Shown: piece after piece, positions 19,266 through 29,900 of the stretch | Layout of the letters: the number at the start of each line of letters is the position of its first letter | Position numbering within the stretch: the first letter of the stretch is position 1 | From: Ruminococcus sp. | Lineage (GTDB): Bacteria; Bacillota; Clostridia; Oscillospirales; Ruminococcaceae | Length of the DNA: 64,000 bases | Assembly: GCA_015066745.1 (NCBI GenBank) | Contig: SVNW01000010.1 | Location: 1 to 64,000 of the forward strand | Direction of reading: 5' to 3' | Notes under the pieces: model-generated | Database searches by the model: none | What the model saw: only the letters and a program-made list of their open reading frames with translations | What the model was told of the DNA's origin: nothing | Translations under genes and position numbers: made by a program

Positions 19266-21248
19266 ATGTTTAAGAAGAAAGGTTTGTCAATCGTTGCAGG
19301 AATGACCGCAGTTATCATGGGTGTTGGTTCGTTAGCATACTATCATGTTAATGAAAACATACCTGTTGTTGTAAATGCCGCAGCAGAAGAAATGAGAGAC
19401 ATCAGTTCGGCTGAACTCGTAAAGGATATGGGCCTAGGCTGGAATCTCGGAAATACATTTGACTGTATAGGTGACTGGATAACACCAGGAGCTACATCAA
19501 ATTATGAAACTGCATGGGGAAATCCTGTTACAGAGCAGGCTATGATAAAGCAGATCAAAAAACAAGGTTTCAAGACAGTAAGAATACCTGTTACCTGGAC
19601 ACATAATGTTGACTCTGATAATAAGATAAAAGCTGAATGGATCACAAGAGTAAAAGAAGTAGTTGACTGGTGCATCGAAGAAGATCTTTATGTAATAATA
19701 AATCTTCACCATGATGGTGGCGGAGATACTTCTGCATGGATAAGAAATGCACAGAAGGATTATGCGACTACCGAAAAGAAATTTGTTGATATATGGAAAC
19801 AGATTTGTGAGGAATTTAAAGATTATTCTGATTATCTTGTTTTTGAGTCAATGAACGAAGTTGAATTTACATCTGTTTCAAAGAGTGAAGCTTATGAACT
19901 CCTTAACAAACTCAATCAGTCATTTGTTGACACTGTACGTGCTTCAGGAGCAAACAATGCCAAGAGACATCTTCTTATTGCAGGATACAATACCGATATC
20001 GCACAGACAAGTGATTCAAGATATCAGATGCCAAGTGACCCTGAAAACAAGCTTATTTTATCACTTCACTACTATACTCCGTCTCCTTTCTGCGTAGCAG
20101 AAGCAAATGTATCATGGTGTACACCAAGAACCACATGGGGAACAGCGGATGATTATGCAGAACTTGAAGCTAATATGCAGAAGGTTTATCTTAACTTTAT
20201 AAACAAGGGTGTTCCTGTTATAATCGGTGAGTATGGTGTTCTTACAGAAGAAAAGAATCAGAAAGATCCCGAGTCTATAGAAAAGTTCCTCAGTGCAACT
20301 GCTTTGACAGCACTCGAATATGGCATATGCCCTGTTTTGTGGGATAGCGGAAACAGCGGAGATATGCAGTATTTTAACAGAAAAACTCTTGATTTCAATT
20401 CTCAGGACATAGAAGATGTATATTTCGGACTTTCAAAGAAAATTGAAAACAATGAAATAGACTACAGAGAAGTTGAAGTAACAACATATGATGAAAAAAC
20501 TGTTGATATTGCAGCAGATGGCTGGATAGATGTAAGTGGTTTTGAAAAGAAACCTATAGGTGTAAGATTCAATATCAGCTGTTCAACTGACTGGGACAGC
20601 CAGGGCGGTGGCGGAATAAATCTTACAGGCGACTGGGATAACTGCGCACAGTTCGGTTTTAACAGTGTATATGATACAGTTGAAGTAATGTTCAAGGAAG
20701 AAGAAATAGCTAATATGACAGACAGCATAGGTATGTGGTTCTGGTGGACATTGCTTGATGATCCGAATGATGAAAATTCCGGACATACTTCTGAACTTTC
20801 ATTTAAAAACAATAAAGTAACACTTCTTTTTGAAGGCACAAAGAAGCCGGCAGAAACAACAACTGTTACAACTACACAGAAACCCGAAGAAACAACAACT
20901 TCGGCTACAACAACACAGAAGCCTGAAGAAACAACGACTTCAGTTACAACAACACAGAAGCCTGAAGAAACAACAACTTCAGTTACAACAACACAGAAGT
21001 CTGAAGAAACAACAGTTACAACAAATAACGTTCCAGCACCACAGAATAAAGTAGGCGACTTTAATGCTGACGGTGAGACAGATCTTACAGACCTTACACT
21101 TTTATCATTATATCTTCTTGGAGATAATGATTTTAATGAAGTACAGCTTAGCTTAGCTGATGTAAATGCTGATGGCAGTATCGATGTTGCCGATCTTGCA
21201 CACTATAAACAGTTCGTTTCTAAGGATAATGTTGTTCTTGGTAAATAA
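19266..21248 (+). CDS. Secreted GH5 endoglucanase with CBM-like module, Thr-rich linker and C-terminal dockerin
   Basis: MGLGWNLGNTFD, NLHHDGG, ESMNEV (acid/base), IGEYGV (nucleophile); (TTTQKPEETTTS)n linker; DFNADGETDLTDLTLLSLYLL...DVNADGSIDVADLAHYKQ dockerin. Confidence 0.93.
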   Translation: MFKKKGLSIVAGMTAVIMGVGSLAYYHVNENIPVVVNAAAEEMRDISSAELVKDMGLGWNLGNTFDCIGDWITPGATSNYETAWGNPVTEQAMIKQIKKQGFKTVRIPVTWTHNVDSDNKIKAEWITRVKEVVDWCIEEDLYVIINLHHDGGGDTSAWIRNAQKDYATTEKKFVDIWKQICEEFKDYSDYLVFESMNEVEFTSVSKSEAYELLNKLNQSFVDTVRASGANNAKRHLLIAGYNTDIAQTSDSRYQMPSDPENKLILSLHYYTPSPFCVAEANVSWCTPRTTWGTADDYAELEANMQKVYLNFINKGVPVIIGEYGVLTEEKNQKDPESIEKFLSATALTALEYGICPVLWDSGNSGDMQYFNRKTLDFNSQDIEDVYFGLSKKIENNEIDYREVEVTTYDEKTVDIAADGWIDVSGFEKKPIGVRFNISCSTDWDSQGGGGINLTGDWDNCAQFGFNSVYDTVEVMFKEEEIANMTDSIGMWFWWTLLDDPNDENSGHTSELSFKNNKVTLLFEGTKKPAETTTVTTTQKPEETTTSATTTQKPEETTTSVTTTQKPEETTTSVTTTQKSEETTVTTNNVPAPQNKVGDFNADGETDLTDLTLLSLYLLGDNDFNEVQLSLADVNADGSIDVADLAHYKQFVSKDNVVLGK

Positions 21249-21296
21249 AATTTTTGATAAATTTATAAACATTTTTCAATTTTAAAAAATATAGCT

Positions 21297-21332
21297 AAAA
21301 AATCCTCACCGTTAAAAAAGTGAGGATTTTTT
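21297..21332. terminator. Terminator
   Basis: aaaaaatcctcac/gtgaggatttttt. Confidence 0.8.
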
Positions 21333-21562
21333 GTTTGCTAGATCTAAGATGAACATAAAAAGTAGAACTACAAAGATTATAAAAATATAAATGTCGAAAA
21401 TACGAGCTTTATTGAAAATGGTGTACAATAAATGTAGTTTTGCTTACTGCTTTAAAACTGAGATGTGTATACCATAGCATTTATAAAATGTCAACGATAA
21501 TGCGACCAACTCAAATGTGAACACAGTGTGTGCCGAATTGGATACGCCTGAGATACATATTT

Positions 21563-22657
21563 TTATACGTTAAATCTGAAAAGAACGATATCTCCGTCGT
21601 TCATTACATATTCTTTTCCTTCAAGTCTTACAAGACCCTTTTCCTTTGCAGCAGCCATAGTACCGCTTGCCATGAGATCGTCAAATGAGATAACTTCTGC
21701 TCTGATAAAGCCTTTTTCGAAGTCAGTATGTATTTTTCCGGCAGCCTGCGGAGCTTTTGTGCCTTTTGTGATAGTCCATGCACGTACTTCGGGAGTTCCT
21801 GCTGTAAGATATGAAATAAGACCGAGAAGTGAATAACCTTCCTTGATGATTCTGTTAAGACCTGATTCTTTAAGACCGAGATCGCTTAAAAACATTGCCT
21901 TGTCTTCAGCGTCCATGTCTGATATTTCGGCTTCTATCTGCGCGCAGATAGGGAATATAGCAGAGTTTTCGTCAGCAGCTATCTTGCATACTGTCTTATA
22001 GTGCTCGTTTGTTTCTATATTGTTTACAAAATCGTCTTCACTGAGATTTGCAGCATAGATTACAGGCTTTGCAGAGAGGAGCGGAGAAGTTTTGAGCATT
22101 TCGAGTTCATCATCTGTTGCAGGGTAGGAACGTGCCGGCTTTCCTGCTTCAAGGTGTTCTTTAAGAGCAGAGAAAAAGTCGATTTCAGCCTGATACTTTT
22201 TATCGCCTTTTACCATTTTCTTTGCTTTGTCTATTCTTCTGTCAACCATTTCGATATCGGAGAAGATAAGTTCAAGGCTTATTGTTTCTATATCACGTGC
22301 AGGATTTATTTCACCGTCAACATGAATAATATCCATGCTTTCAAAACATCTTACAACATGTACTATTGCGTCAACTTCACGTATATCTGCAAGGAATTTG
22401 TTTCCGAGACCTTCACCTTTTGAAGCACCTTTTACAAGACCTGCGATATCGACAAATTCAAGAGTAGCAGGTGTAAATTTTTCCGGATTGTACATCTTAG
22501 CAAGAGCGTCAAGACGTTCGTCCGGAACGGAAACGATGCCTATGTTTTTATCTATAGTGCAGAACGGATAGTTTGCAGATTCTGCACCTGCGTTTGTAAG
22601 GGCGTTGAATAATGTACTCTTTCCTACGTTAGGAAGTCCGACCATACCAAGTTTCAT
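21563..22657 (-). CDS. ychF: Redox-regulated ATPase/GTPase YchF (OLA1 family)
   Basis: MKLGMVGLPNVGKSTLFNALTNAGAESANYPFCTIDKNIGIV...RAWTITKGTKAPQAAGKIHTDFEKGFIRAEVI; start corrected to 22657. Confidence 0.95.
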   Translation of the reverse strand: MKLGMVGLPNVGKSTLFNALTNAGAESANYPFCTIDKNIGIVSVPDERLDALAKMYNPEKFTPATLEFVDIAGLVKGASKGEGLGNKFLADIREVDAIVHVVRCFESMDIIHVDGEINPARDIETISLELIFSDIEMVDRRIDKAKKMVKGDKKYQAEIDFFSALKEHLEAGKPARSYPATDDELEMLKTSPLLSAKPVIYAANLSEDDFVNNIETNEHYKTVCKIAADENSAIFPICAQIEAEISDMDAEDKAMFLSDLGLKESGLNRIIKEGYSLLGLISYLTAGTPEVRAWTITKGTKAPQAAGKIHTDFEKGFIRAEVISFDDLMASGTMAAAKEKGLVRLEGKEYVMNDGDIVLFRFNV

Positions 22658-22833
22658 ATTATTAAAGATCCTTTCAGTTGATAGATTTTGTCTGCATTCG
22701 AATATTTCGGGCAGTATTAATATAATCATATCATAATTTAATGAAAATAACAAGTGGTTTTTGAGTATTGGCAGATAAAATAAAATTTAGAAATTATAGT
22801 GAAATATATATGTAAAAAATATTTGTTATATAG

Positions 22834-22862
22834 TTGACATTTCGATTGTATAGTGCTAAAAT
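22834..22862 (+). promoter_or_regulatory. Sigma-A-type promoter
   Basis: TTGACA, 17 bp, TAAAAT. Confidence 0.65.
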
Positions 22863-22943
22863 AAAAGTATGTATCAGGGGGAGATACCCATAATAAAAAA
22901 CGAAGGTACAAATATATATAAAGTTGCAAGGGGGAAGAAACCC

Positions 22944-24005
22944 ATGGAAAAAAACATTATTGTGACAGACAGAACAGGCGAAAGATTAGGTTTTACCTAT
23001 CTTAAAAGAGCAAAAGGATTAGTTAAGAACGGCAGGGCGGAGTTTATAAGTGACAGAGAAATAAAGCTTCTTAGTGATGATTTTTCTCTTACAAGTGAAG
23101 ACTCTCAGCCGGATTCAACGGAGGTAAATAAAATGAGCGATATTAACTTAAATAAAGACGACAGCGTTTCTGTTTTGAATGAGGAAAACAACATTTACTT
23201 TAATGCAAGAGAGTGGTCGATTTGTTCAGATCCGGCTACTTCAAAGGGAGAACGTACATTTGTTACGGATTTTGAAAACAATCTTTCAGAATCATACTGT
23301 ATAGGAGATAAAACGCAGTCGGTTACCGAAATAGGTACAAAACAGCTTATATTAAACAAAAACACACAGTATATGTTTTACTTCTGGCTTAAACTGGATA
23401 AAAACATAAAATATGATGCAGTGTGTCAGTTACAGATAATATATAACAGTGACTTTGAAAACAAGCGAGTATATATGCTCAGTAACAACAACATCAGACC
23501 AATAAAAGCAACCGATGGTTGGCGACTTTACAAGATTCCTTTTACAACTGAGGAAAATGAATATACACAGCTTAGATTTTCAGTCAAGTCGGCCATATGT
23601 ACTATAATTCCGGGTAAGGAACTCAAGTATTATTCTGAGCTTCCTGATGATTACAGTTTTGAGACTGTTCGTGAAGAGAGTGAACCGGAAGAAGAGGCTG
23701 ATAACAATGATGTAAAGAATGCTTTTGAAAATATTTCAAATTCATTCAGGGACTTTTTTGGAAAGTTTGATACTTCAAATAAAAATCAGTCCGGCAGTAG
23801 TACTACAGATCAGGGCAGTGATGGAAACAGAACTGTAAAAGATCCGTTTACTGCGTTTAATGATTTTGCAAAACAATTAAAAAGAGATGTTCAGAGAGAA
23901 GTAAACAAAAATATACGTAATGACATTTACACTGACATCAAAGCAATGAAAGACGATATAGTAAACGAGATAAAAAATACTTTTAACAATAATAAAAATC
24001 AATAA
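22944..24005 (+). CDS. Uncharacterised protein with short N-terminal 'TDRTGERLGFTYLKRAKGLVKNGRAEF' module, middle beta-rich region, coiled tail
   Basis: ATG 22944 after GGGGGAAG RBS; 353 aa; no catalytic family recognised. Confidence 0.7.
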   Translation: MEKNIIVTDRTGERLGFTYLKRAKGLVKNGRAEFISDREIKLLSDDFSLTSEDSQPDSTEVNKMSDINLNKDDSVSVLNEENNIYFNAREWSICSDPATSKGERTFVTDFENNLSESYCIGDKTQSVTEIGTKQLILNKNTQYMFYFWLKLDKNIKYDAVCQLQIIYNSDFENKRVYMLSNNNIRPIKATDGWRLYKIPFTTEENEYTQLRFSVKSAICTIIPGKELKYYSELPDDYSFETVREESEPEEEADNNDVKNAFENISNSFRDFFGKFDTSNKNQSGSSTTDQGSDGNRTVKDPFTAFNDFAKQLKRDVQREVNKNIRNDIYTDIKAMKDDIVNEIKNTFNNNKNQ

Positions 24006-24050
24006 AAATAAAGCCGTTATTATTAAGAATGGCGGTTTAAAGCGATGTAT

Positions 24051-24083
24051 AAAGGTTACACAGAGATATTCTGTGTAACCTTT
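24051..24083. terminator. Terminator
   Basis: aaaggttacacaga/tctgtgtaaccttt. Confidence 0.75.
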
Positions 24084-24137
24084 TATTTTCAAATTGGGTC
24101 TTTGTGCTTAAAACAGTGACTGATATAGTTATGTAAA

Positions 24138-25697
24138 TCATGTTATATAAAATCCTGCGGAACAAGGTGAAACTATAATTTTTCCATCGGCATATTTTAA
24201 ATCACTGCCAAAAGAATAAACTTTTTCTTTTGGTGTGTATTTGCAGGAAAACGAAACTTCTTTCTTTGCAGGATTGATGATAATGAGTATTTTTTCATTT
24301 GATGAATTTCTTATATAAGCAAGAGGATAGGCATTCTTCTTAGCATATACAAATTCAATTTCTGAATAATTATGTAAGGCAGGGTGTGAACGGCGGATGG
24401 AAATAAGTTTTCTGACTTCGTTGTAGAGTGAATTTTTATCAGCAATTTGTGATTGAACATCAGGTCTGTCTTCACTTTCGTCTTGTTTTATATATAATTT
24501 TTCGGGAGATGCCAAACTGAATCCTGCATTGAGTGATTTGTCCCACTGCATAGGTGAACGAGAACCGGTTCTGTTATATCCGCCTTCGACAGATTGCAGG
24601 TTTTCTATATATCTCATACCGATTTCATCGCCATAGTATATAAACGGTGCACCGGGAACAGATAAAAGAAAAGCAAATGCAATTTTTAGATTATCTCCAT
24701 GTATACTTCTTGCAAGTCTGTCCATATCATGATTTCCTGATGGAATACATATAAGTCCGTTATGTTTTGATTTTTCATAGTTTATCATATACTTTTTTAC
24801 AAATTCACTTATGTCGCCTTTTCCTTCAGGGGAAAAGAAAGGTTCTTCGCATCTGAAAAGATCGTTGTAATGAGAAGAACCAAAATGCAGAAGAAAATCC
24901 ATATGAAAACCACTTTGTAATGATTTATCAGGTTCTCCCCATTCGGAAATTATTGCAGAATCAGGAAATTCTTCATCAAGAAATTTGCGGATTTTTTGCC
25001 ATAGAGCGATAGTTCCTTTTTTATCCTTGTCGTTTTTTACAAGAACTCCTGCCATATCGACACGAAAACCGTCACAACCCATTCGGAGCCAGAAACGCAT
25101 AATATTTTTTATTTCTTCAAGTGTAGACAAGGCTGCTTCGCTTTCAGTTGACATCTGCCACTTCTTTTTCGGATCGGGGTCATAAAAGCCGTAGTTTAAT
25201 GCGGGCTGATGTGAGAAAAAGTTTACTACGCAAGAACCGTCTCTGTCTGAGATTCCCCTTATAGTTCCCATGTTATCCGGTTCTTCCCAGATGCTGTCTG
25301 TCCATATATAACGGTCACTGAATTTATTTCTTTCTGCTTTAAGAGATTCTTTGAACCATGGGTGTTCAACCGACGTGTGTCCGGGAACTAAATCTAAAAG
25401 AATATGCATTTCTCTTTTGTGTACTTCTGAAAAAAGTTGTTTAATATCTTCATTTGAACCATATCTCGGAGCAACTGTATAATAATCTGAAATATCATAA
25501 CCTGCATCGCCGAAAGGTGATACATAGCAAGGGTTCAGCCATATTGCATTGCAACCAAGTTCTTTGATATAATCAAGTTTAGTTATAATTCCGTTTATAT
25601 CACCGATACCATCACTGTTGCTGTCACAGAATGACTGGGGATAAATTTCATAGAAAATTGCATCTGAAAGCCATGTTGGTCGATTGTTATTTTTCAT
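24138..25697 (-). CDS. GH13 alpha-amylase/alpha-glucosidase family protein
   Basis: DAIFYEIYPQSFCDSNSDGIGDINGI, GCDGFRVDMAG (nucleophile), IISEWGEP (acid/base), SGNHDMDR. Confidence 0.93.
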   Translation of the reverse strand: MKNNNRPTWLSDAIFYEIYPQSFCDSNSDGIGDINGIITKLDYIKELGCNAIWLNPCYVSPFGDAGYDISDYYTVAPRYGSNEDIKQLFSEVHKREMHILLDLVPGHTSVEHPWFKESLKAERNKFSDRYIWTDSIWEEPDNMGTIRGISDRDGSCVVNFFSHQPALNYGFYDPDPKKKWQMSTESEAALSTLEEIKNIMRFWLRMGCDGFRVDMAGVLVKNDKDKKGTIALWQKIRKFLDEEFPDSAIISEWGEPDKSLQSGFHMDFLLHFGSSHYNDLFRCEEPFFSPEGKGDISEFVKKYMINYEKSKHNGLICIPSGNHDMDRLARSIHGDNLKIAFAFLLSVPGAPFIYYGDEIGMRYIENLQSVEGGYNRTGSRSPMQWDKSLNAGFSLASPEKLYIKQDESEDRPDVQSQIADKNSLYNEVRKLISIRRSHPALHNYSEIEFVYAKKNAYPLAYIRNSSNEKILIIINPAKKEVSFSCKYTPKEKVYSFGSDLKYADGKIIVSPCSAGFYIT

Positions 25698-25823
25698 AGT
25701 ATATCCTCTCTTTCTTAAGATTATTGAAATATTGGTTTCTATATGATATAATACTACATAAAAGTCAGCATTTCAAATGAAATAATATGATTTTATGATA
25801 CTATAATATTTTTAGGAGGAATT

Positions 25824-26717
25824 ATGGAAAAATTAAGTCTACAGGAGAAAATACAGCACAGTTCCGGAAAAAAGCCTTTTAGTTATTATAAATGCAGGAT
25901 ACCTGATTATTTTCCGAACGTTCCTTTACACTGGCATAAAGAGATAGAAATAAATTATGTGATTTCCGGTACGGCAGAGTTTGTGTGTGGTGATGATAAG
26001 TTTATAACATCAGAGGGTGATATTGTTCTTGTTATGTCGGATATGGTTCATTCGGTTTATCCTCATAATAATTCTGAACAGTTTTATGATACAATAGTTT
26101 TTAGTCCTGATATGATAGGAGCATCCGTAAACGACCGTAGTTCAAATGAATATGTAAAGCCGTTTTCTGAAGGAATGGCTTATGTAAAACCGCTTATAAC
26201 GAGAAAACATGTATACTATGAAGAATTGAAATCTACTGTTGAAAATATATTTTCATGCGCAAAAGGTAATACTTCATCTCTTGATATTCTTTTGAAAAGC
26301 GAACTTATGAAGTTTTTCTGGATTTTGCTTGAAAATCATGATATAGATAAAAAAGAGTGTGCAGAAGGAAAAAATGAATTTTTAAAAACAATAATAGAAT
26401 ATATGAATAAAAATTATGATGAAAATATTACTATTTCAGACCTTGCTTGTGAAGTGTGTATGAGTAAGAGTTATTTTATGCAAAAATTCAGAGATTCTGC
26501 TGGAATGGGAGCTATTGAATATCTTTCACAGCTCAGGGTAAGAAAAGCATGTGAAATTCTAAGAGACAGTGATATATCATCTGGTGATACAGCATTTATG
26601 TGCGGATTTCGTAATATTTCAAATTTTAACAGACAGTTTAGAAAAATTGTTGGAATGACTCCGAGAGAATATAGACGAAAAAATAACATCAAATTTAGCT
26701 CAGATTATCGGCTTTAA
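25824..26717 (+). CDS. AraC-family regulator with N-terminal cupin, divergent from the GH13 gene
   Basis: LHWHKEIEINYVISGTAEFVCGD cupin; VCMSKSYFMQKFRDSAGMGAIEYLSQLRVRKACEIL...GFRNISNFNRQFRKIVGMTPREYRR. Confidence 0.9.
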   Translation: MEKLSLQEKIQHSSGKKPFSYYKCRIPDYFPNVPLHWHKEIEINYVISGTAEFVCGDDKFITSEGDIVLVMSDMVHSVYPHNNSEQFYDTIVFSPDMIGASVNDRSSNEYVKPFSEGMAYVKPLITRKHVYYEELKSTVENIFSCAKGNTSSLDILLKSELMKFFWILLENHDIDKKECAEGKNEFLKTIIEYMNKNYDENITISDLACEVCMSKSYFMQKFRDSAGMGAIEYLSQLRVRKACEILRDSDISSGDTAFMCGFRNISNFNRQFRKIVGMTPREYRRKNNIKFSSDYRL

Positions 26718-26775
26718 TTTTCTACATATCAGATAATTAAGTTTTATATTTTTGTGCATAATTAATCAAAATTAC

Positions 26776-26838
26776 GTAAGAAATTCTTACATATTTTTTG
26801 GGCGAACCGTTGAAAAAAAGCAAAAAATATGCTAAAAT
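26776..26838 (+). promoter_or_regulatory. Promoter of the giant surface protein with upstream palindrome
   Basis: TTGAAA (26810-26815), 17 bp, TAAAAT (26833-26838); palindrome gtaagaaattcttac 26776-26790. Confidence 0.5.
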
Positions 26839-26900
26839 ATATGTATGATATTATGATGTTGCCTAATAATATTAAAAAATTATAGGATGGAGGGAATTAT

Positions 26901-29900
26901 ATGAAGGAAAAAACTTTAAACATTGGTAAATCCATACGTAAAAAAAGATTTGTAAGTTTTTTTACAGCTATGTTTATAGTTGTTTCTGCACTCGGGGATT
27001 GTCTGCCTGTTCTTGCTGAATTTGCAAGTAATATTGACGGAATAGAAGATGTTACCGGAAATGCAGAAAAGAACAAGGAATTACTTGATGTTGAAAATCC
27101 GGATGATTTATTCTTGGGTATAGCCGGAAACTTTACGATTTTCGTAAAAGAAAAGTTTGTGATACCTGAGGCTTCGGCAGATATCGAAGGAAGACTCGCG
27201 GCAGGCGGAGGAATCGTCAATGAAAGAGGCGGAACTTCCACATATACTGTCGGTAATAAATATACCGGTAACGGAGCGACAGTGATTTTGGGTGGCGGAA
27301 CTCTGGATCGCCTTGATATAGGCACACCGGAGAAAAACAGAAAATTTGTGATCACATCAGACACAGATATAACACCTGAAACGATGTTAGTCAAAGAAAA
27401 CACATATATATCAGATGACATAGTTGATTTTGATGCTGAGTTCACCAAACTTGATTCATTAAGTTCATCACTTGCTGAAAAAGAAGTGACTGGAACTGTA
27501 GAACAAGGATTTTGGGGTGGTGTGGTATTAAGAGGAAATAATGAAGGACTTAATATATTTAATATCACAGAGGAACAATGGAAGTCCATACATGAAAATA
27601 AGAGTATGATATCAATATATGTTCCGGGCGATGCATACAAGTCATACGTAGTAATGAATATAGAAGGTACCGAAATAGAAATGCCGGCAACAAGTATAAG
27701 TTTCTTTGATGAGGTACATCAGGGTCCGGTATTGGTACATCAGGATACTAGTACAGAACCAAACGCACAGCTTTGTGGTAATATTCTCTATAATATTCCG
27801 CAGGCTCAGAGTGTTCATTATAACGGTTCTATTCAGGGTAGTCTTCTTGCTGTAAACGCAAATGTAAGCGGTGAAGAAGGCGGACACGTTTCAGGTTCTG
27901 TTATAGCAAAATCTGCTGAAAAATTTGGTATACAGGCAGGAAGTATAACATTTAATCCACCTGAATCTGTAATCGAAGATAGTAAACCGGTATCTAAGAT
28001 ATCGATATCAAAAATAGGCGGAGATAATGGAGCAGGACTTTCAGGCGCAGTAATGAAAATCACATCATCGGTTGATCTTTCAGAAGCAGGCGTGAAGTCG
28101 TTCTATGCTAAAGATGTAGTAGTAGAAGGAAATACTATTACATGGACAACAGAATTTTTCCCGGCTCAGTTTACACATCTTCCTGACGGAGAATATACTA
28201 TAACTGAAGTATCGGCTCCTAAAGGATATGAGTTAGCAAAACCGGTAAAATTCACTATTGTTGATGCCAAAGTTGATGGCGTTATAAATAAAACAATAAC
28301 TATAACAGATGAGATCAGAACTCCAAAAGATGTAAAATTTTCAAAGACAGATATTTCCGGAAAAGAATTGCCGGGTGCTGTACTTGTTCTTTCATCAACA
28401 AGCGGAAATGAACTTTCATCTTTTGTTACTGAGCAGATTAAGCATTATAATAGTATGGCAAATACATTGACATGGACAACTACGGATACTCCTGTCGTAT
28501 TTACCGACCTTCCGGACGGAGATTATACTCTTGAAGAAATTGACGTACCGGCAGGATATATGCTTGCTGAAAAAATTTCATTTAAAATAATCGGCGGTTC
28601 TGTTTATTATGAAACTTCAACTGTAGCAGAAGCTGACCAGAACAAAGTAGATTCCGATACAAATACTGTAACTGTAGTAAACAAAGTAATGCAGTTGCAG
28701 ATTCTTAAAAAAGATGAAAACGGAAATCCTTTACCGGGTGCTGATATGGCAATAACAAATACTGACGGAACATCTATGGTAGGTGTTGTGGCAGATACAG
28801 AAATTGTTGTCAAAGACACACCAAATGAAAAATATGTAATAAGATGGCATTCTACAGATAAACCTGTAGTATTTACAGGACTTCCTGACGGAAATTATAC
28901 TCTTTCAGAAGTAACTGCACCTGCAGGATATGAGCTTTTTGATAATGTTAAATTCAAAGTAGTAAACGGTATAGCTGAAGGATTTAACGGAAATGTTATA
29001 GAAGTTACAGACAGAAAGACACCTGAAGCATCACAGATATACATAAGCAAAACAGATATGAGCGGTGCTGACGAAGTAAATGGTGCTGTACTTAAATTAA
29101 CATTGTCAGGAGGCGGAAAACTTCCTGCTATAGAATCTTCAAATCCTACTCTTACTTCAGACGAAAATTCAATAATATTTACATCTCAGTCAGTTCCTAC
29201 AAGTATCAAGGGGCTTCCTGACGGAACATATGTTCTTTCAGAAAGCGTTGCTCCTGATAAATATACAATAACAGGAAGCATTGAATTTACAATAAAGAAT
29301 GGTAAAATAGAAGGAACTACTGACAATGCAGTAAAAATGAAAGATGAACTTTCAAAAATTACTGTAAGCAAAAAAGATATAAGCGGTACAAAGGAAATTG
29401 CCGGTGCAAGACTGGTAGTAACGCTTAAAGAAGCAACCAAAACAAAAATAGGTGCAGATCTTGGAGACGGAACAGTTACAGTAACAGGCGGTGCTTCTGC
29501 TGTAAGCACATCACCTGACAGTGTTACATTCCTTTCAGGAAATGAACCTGCTGTAATAACAGGTTTACCTGACGGTAAATATACACTTACAGAAATTACT
29601 TCACCTGATGGCTACACGATAAACGAAGAAACTGTAAACTTTGAAATAATAAATGGTGTCGTTGTATCGGGTGCATCTGTTCAGATGCTTGACAGACCAT
29701 CAGAAATAAAAATAAGTAAAACTGATGTAGCAGGCGCGGAAATTCCGGGAGCTACACTCACACTTACACTTACAAAACCGGCTAAAACAGAAAACGCTGA
29801 TCTTACAGGTACAGGTGAACCGACTGTTGAAGGAGATCCTAAGGCGGTAAGCTGGGTATCAGGTACATCACCTAAGGTTCTCACAAATGTTCCTGATGGC

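Noticed and set aside
20830-21054. Q/R-rich 74-aa ORF within the GH5 gene
   Set aside because: Out-of-frame reading of the TTTQKPEETTTS linker repeats.
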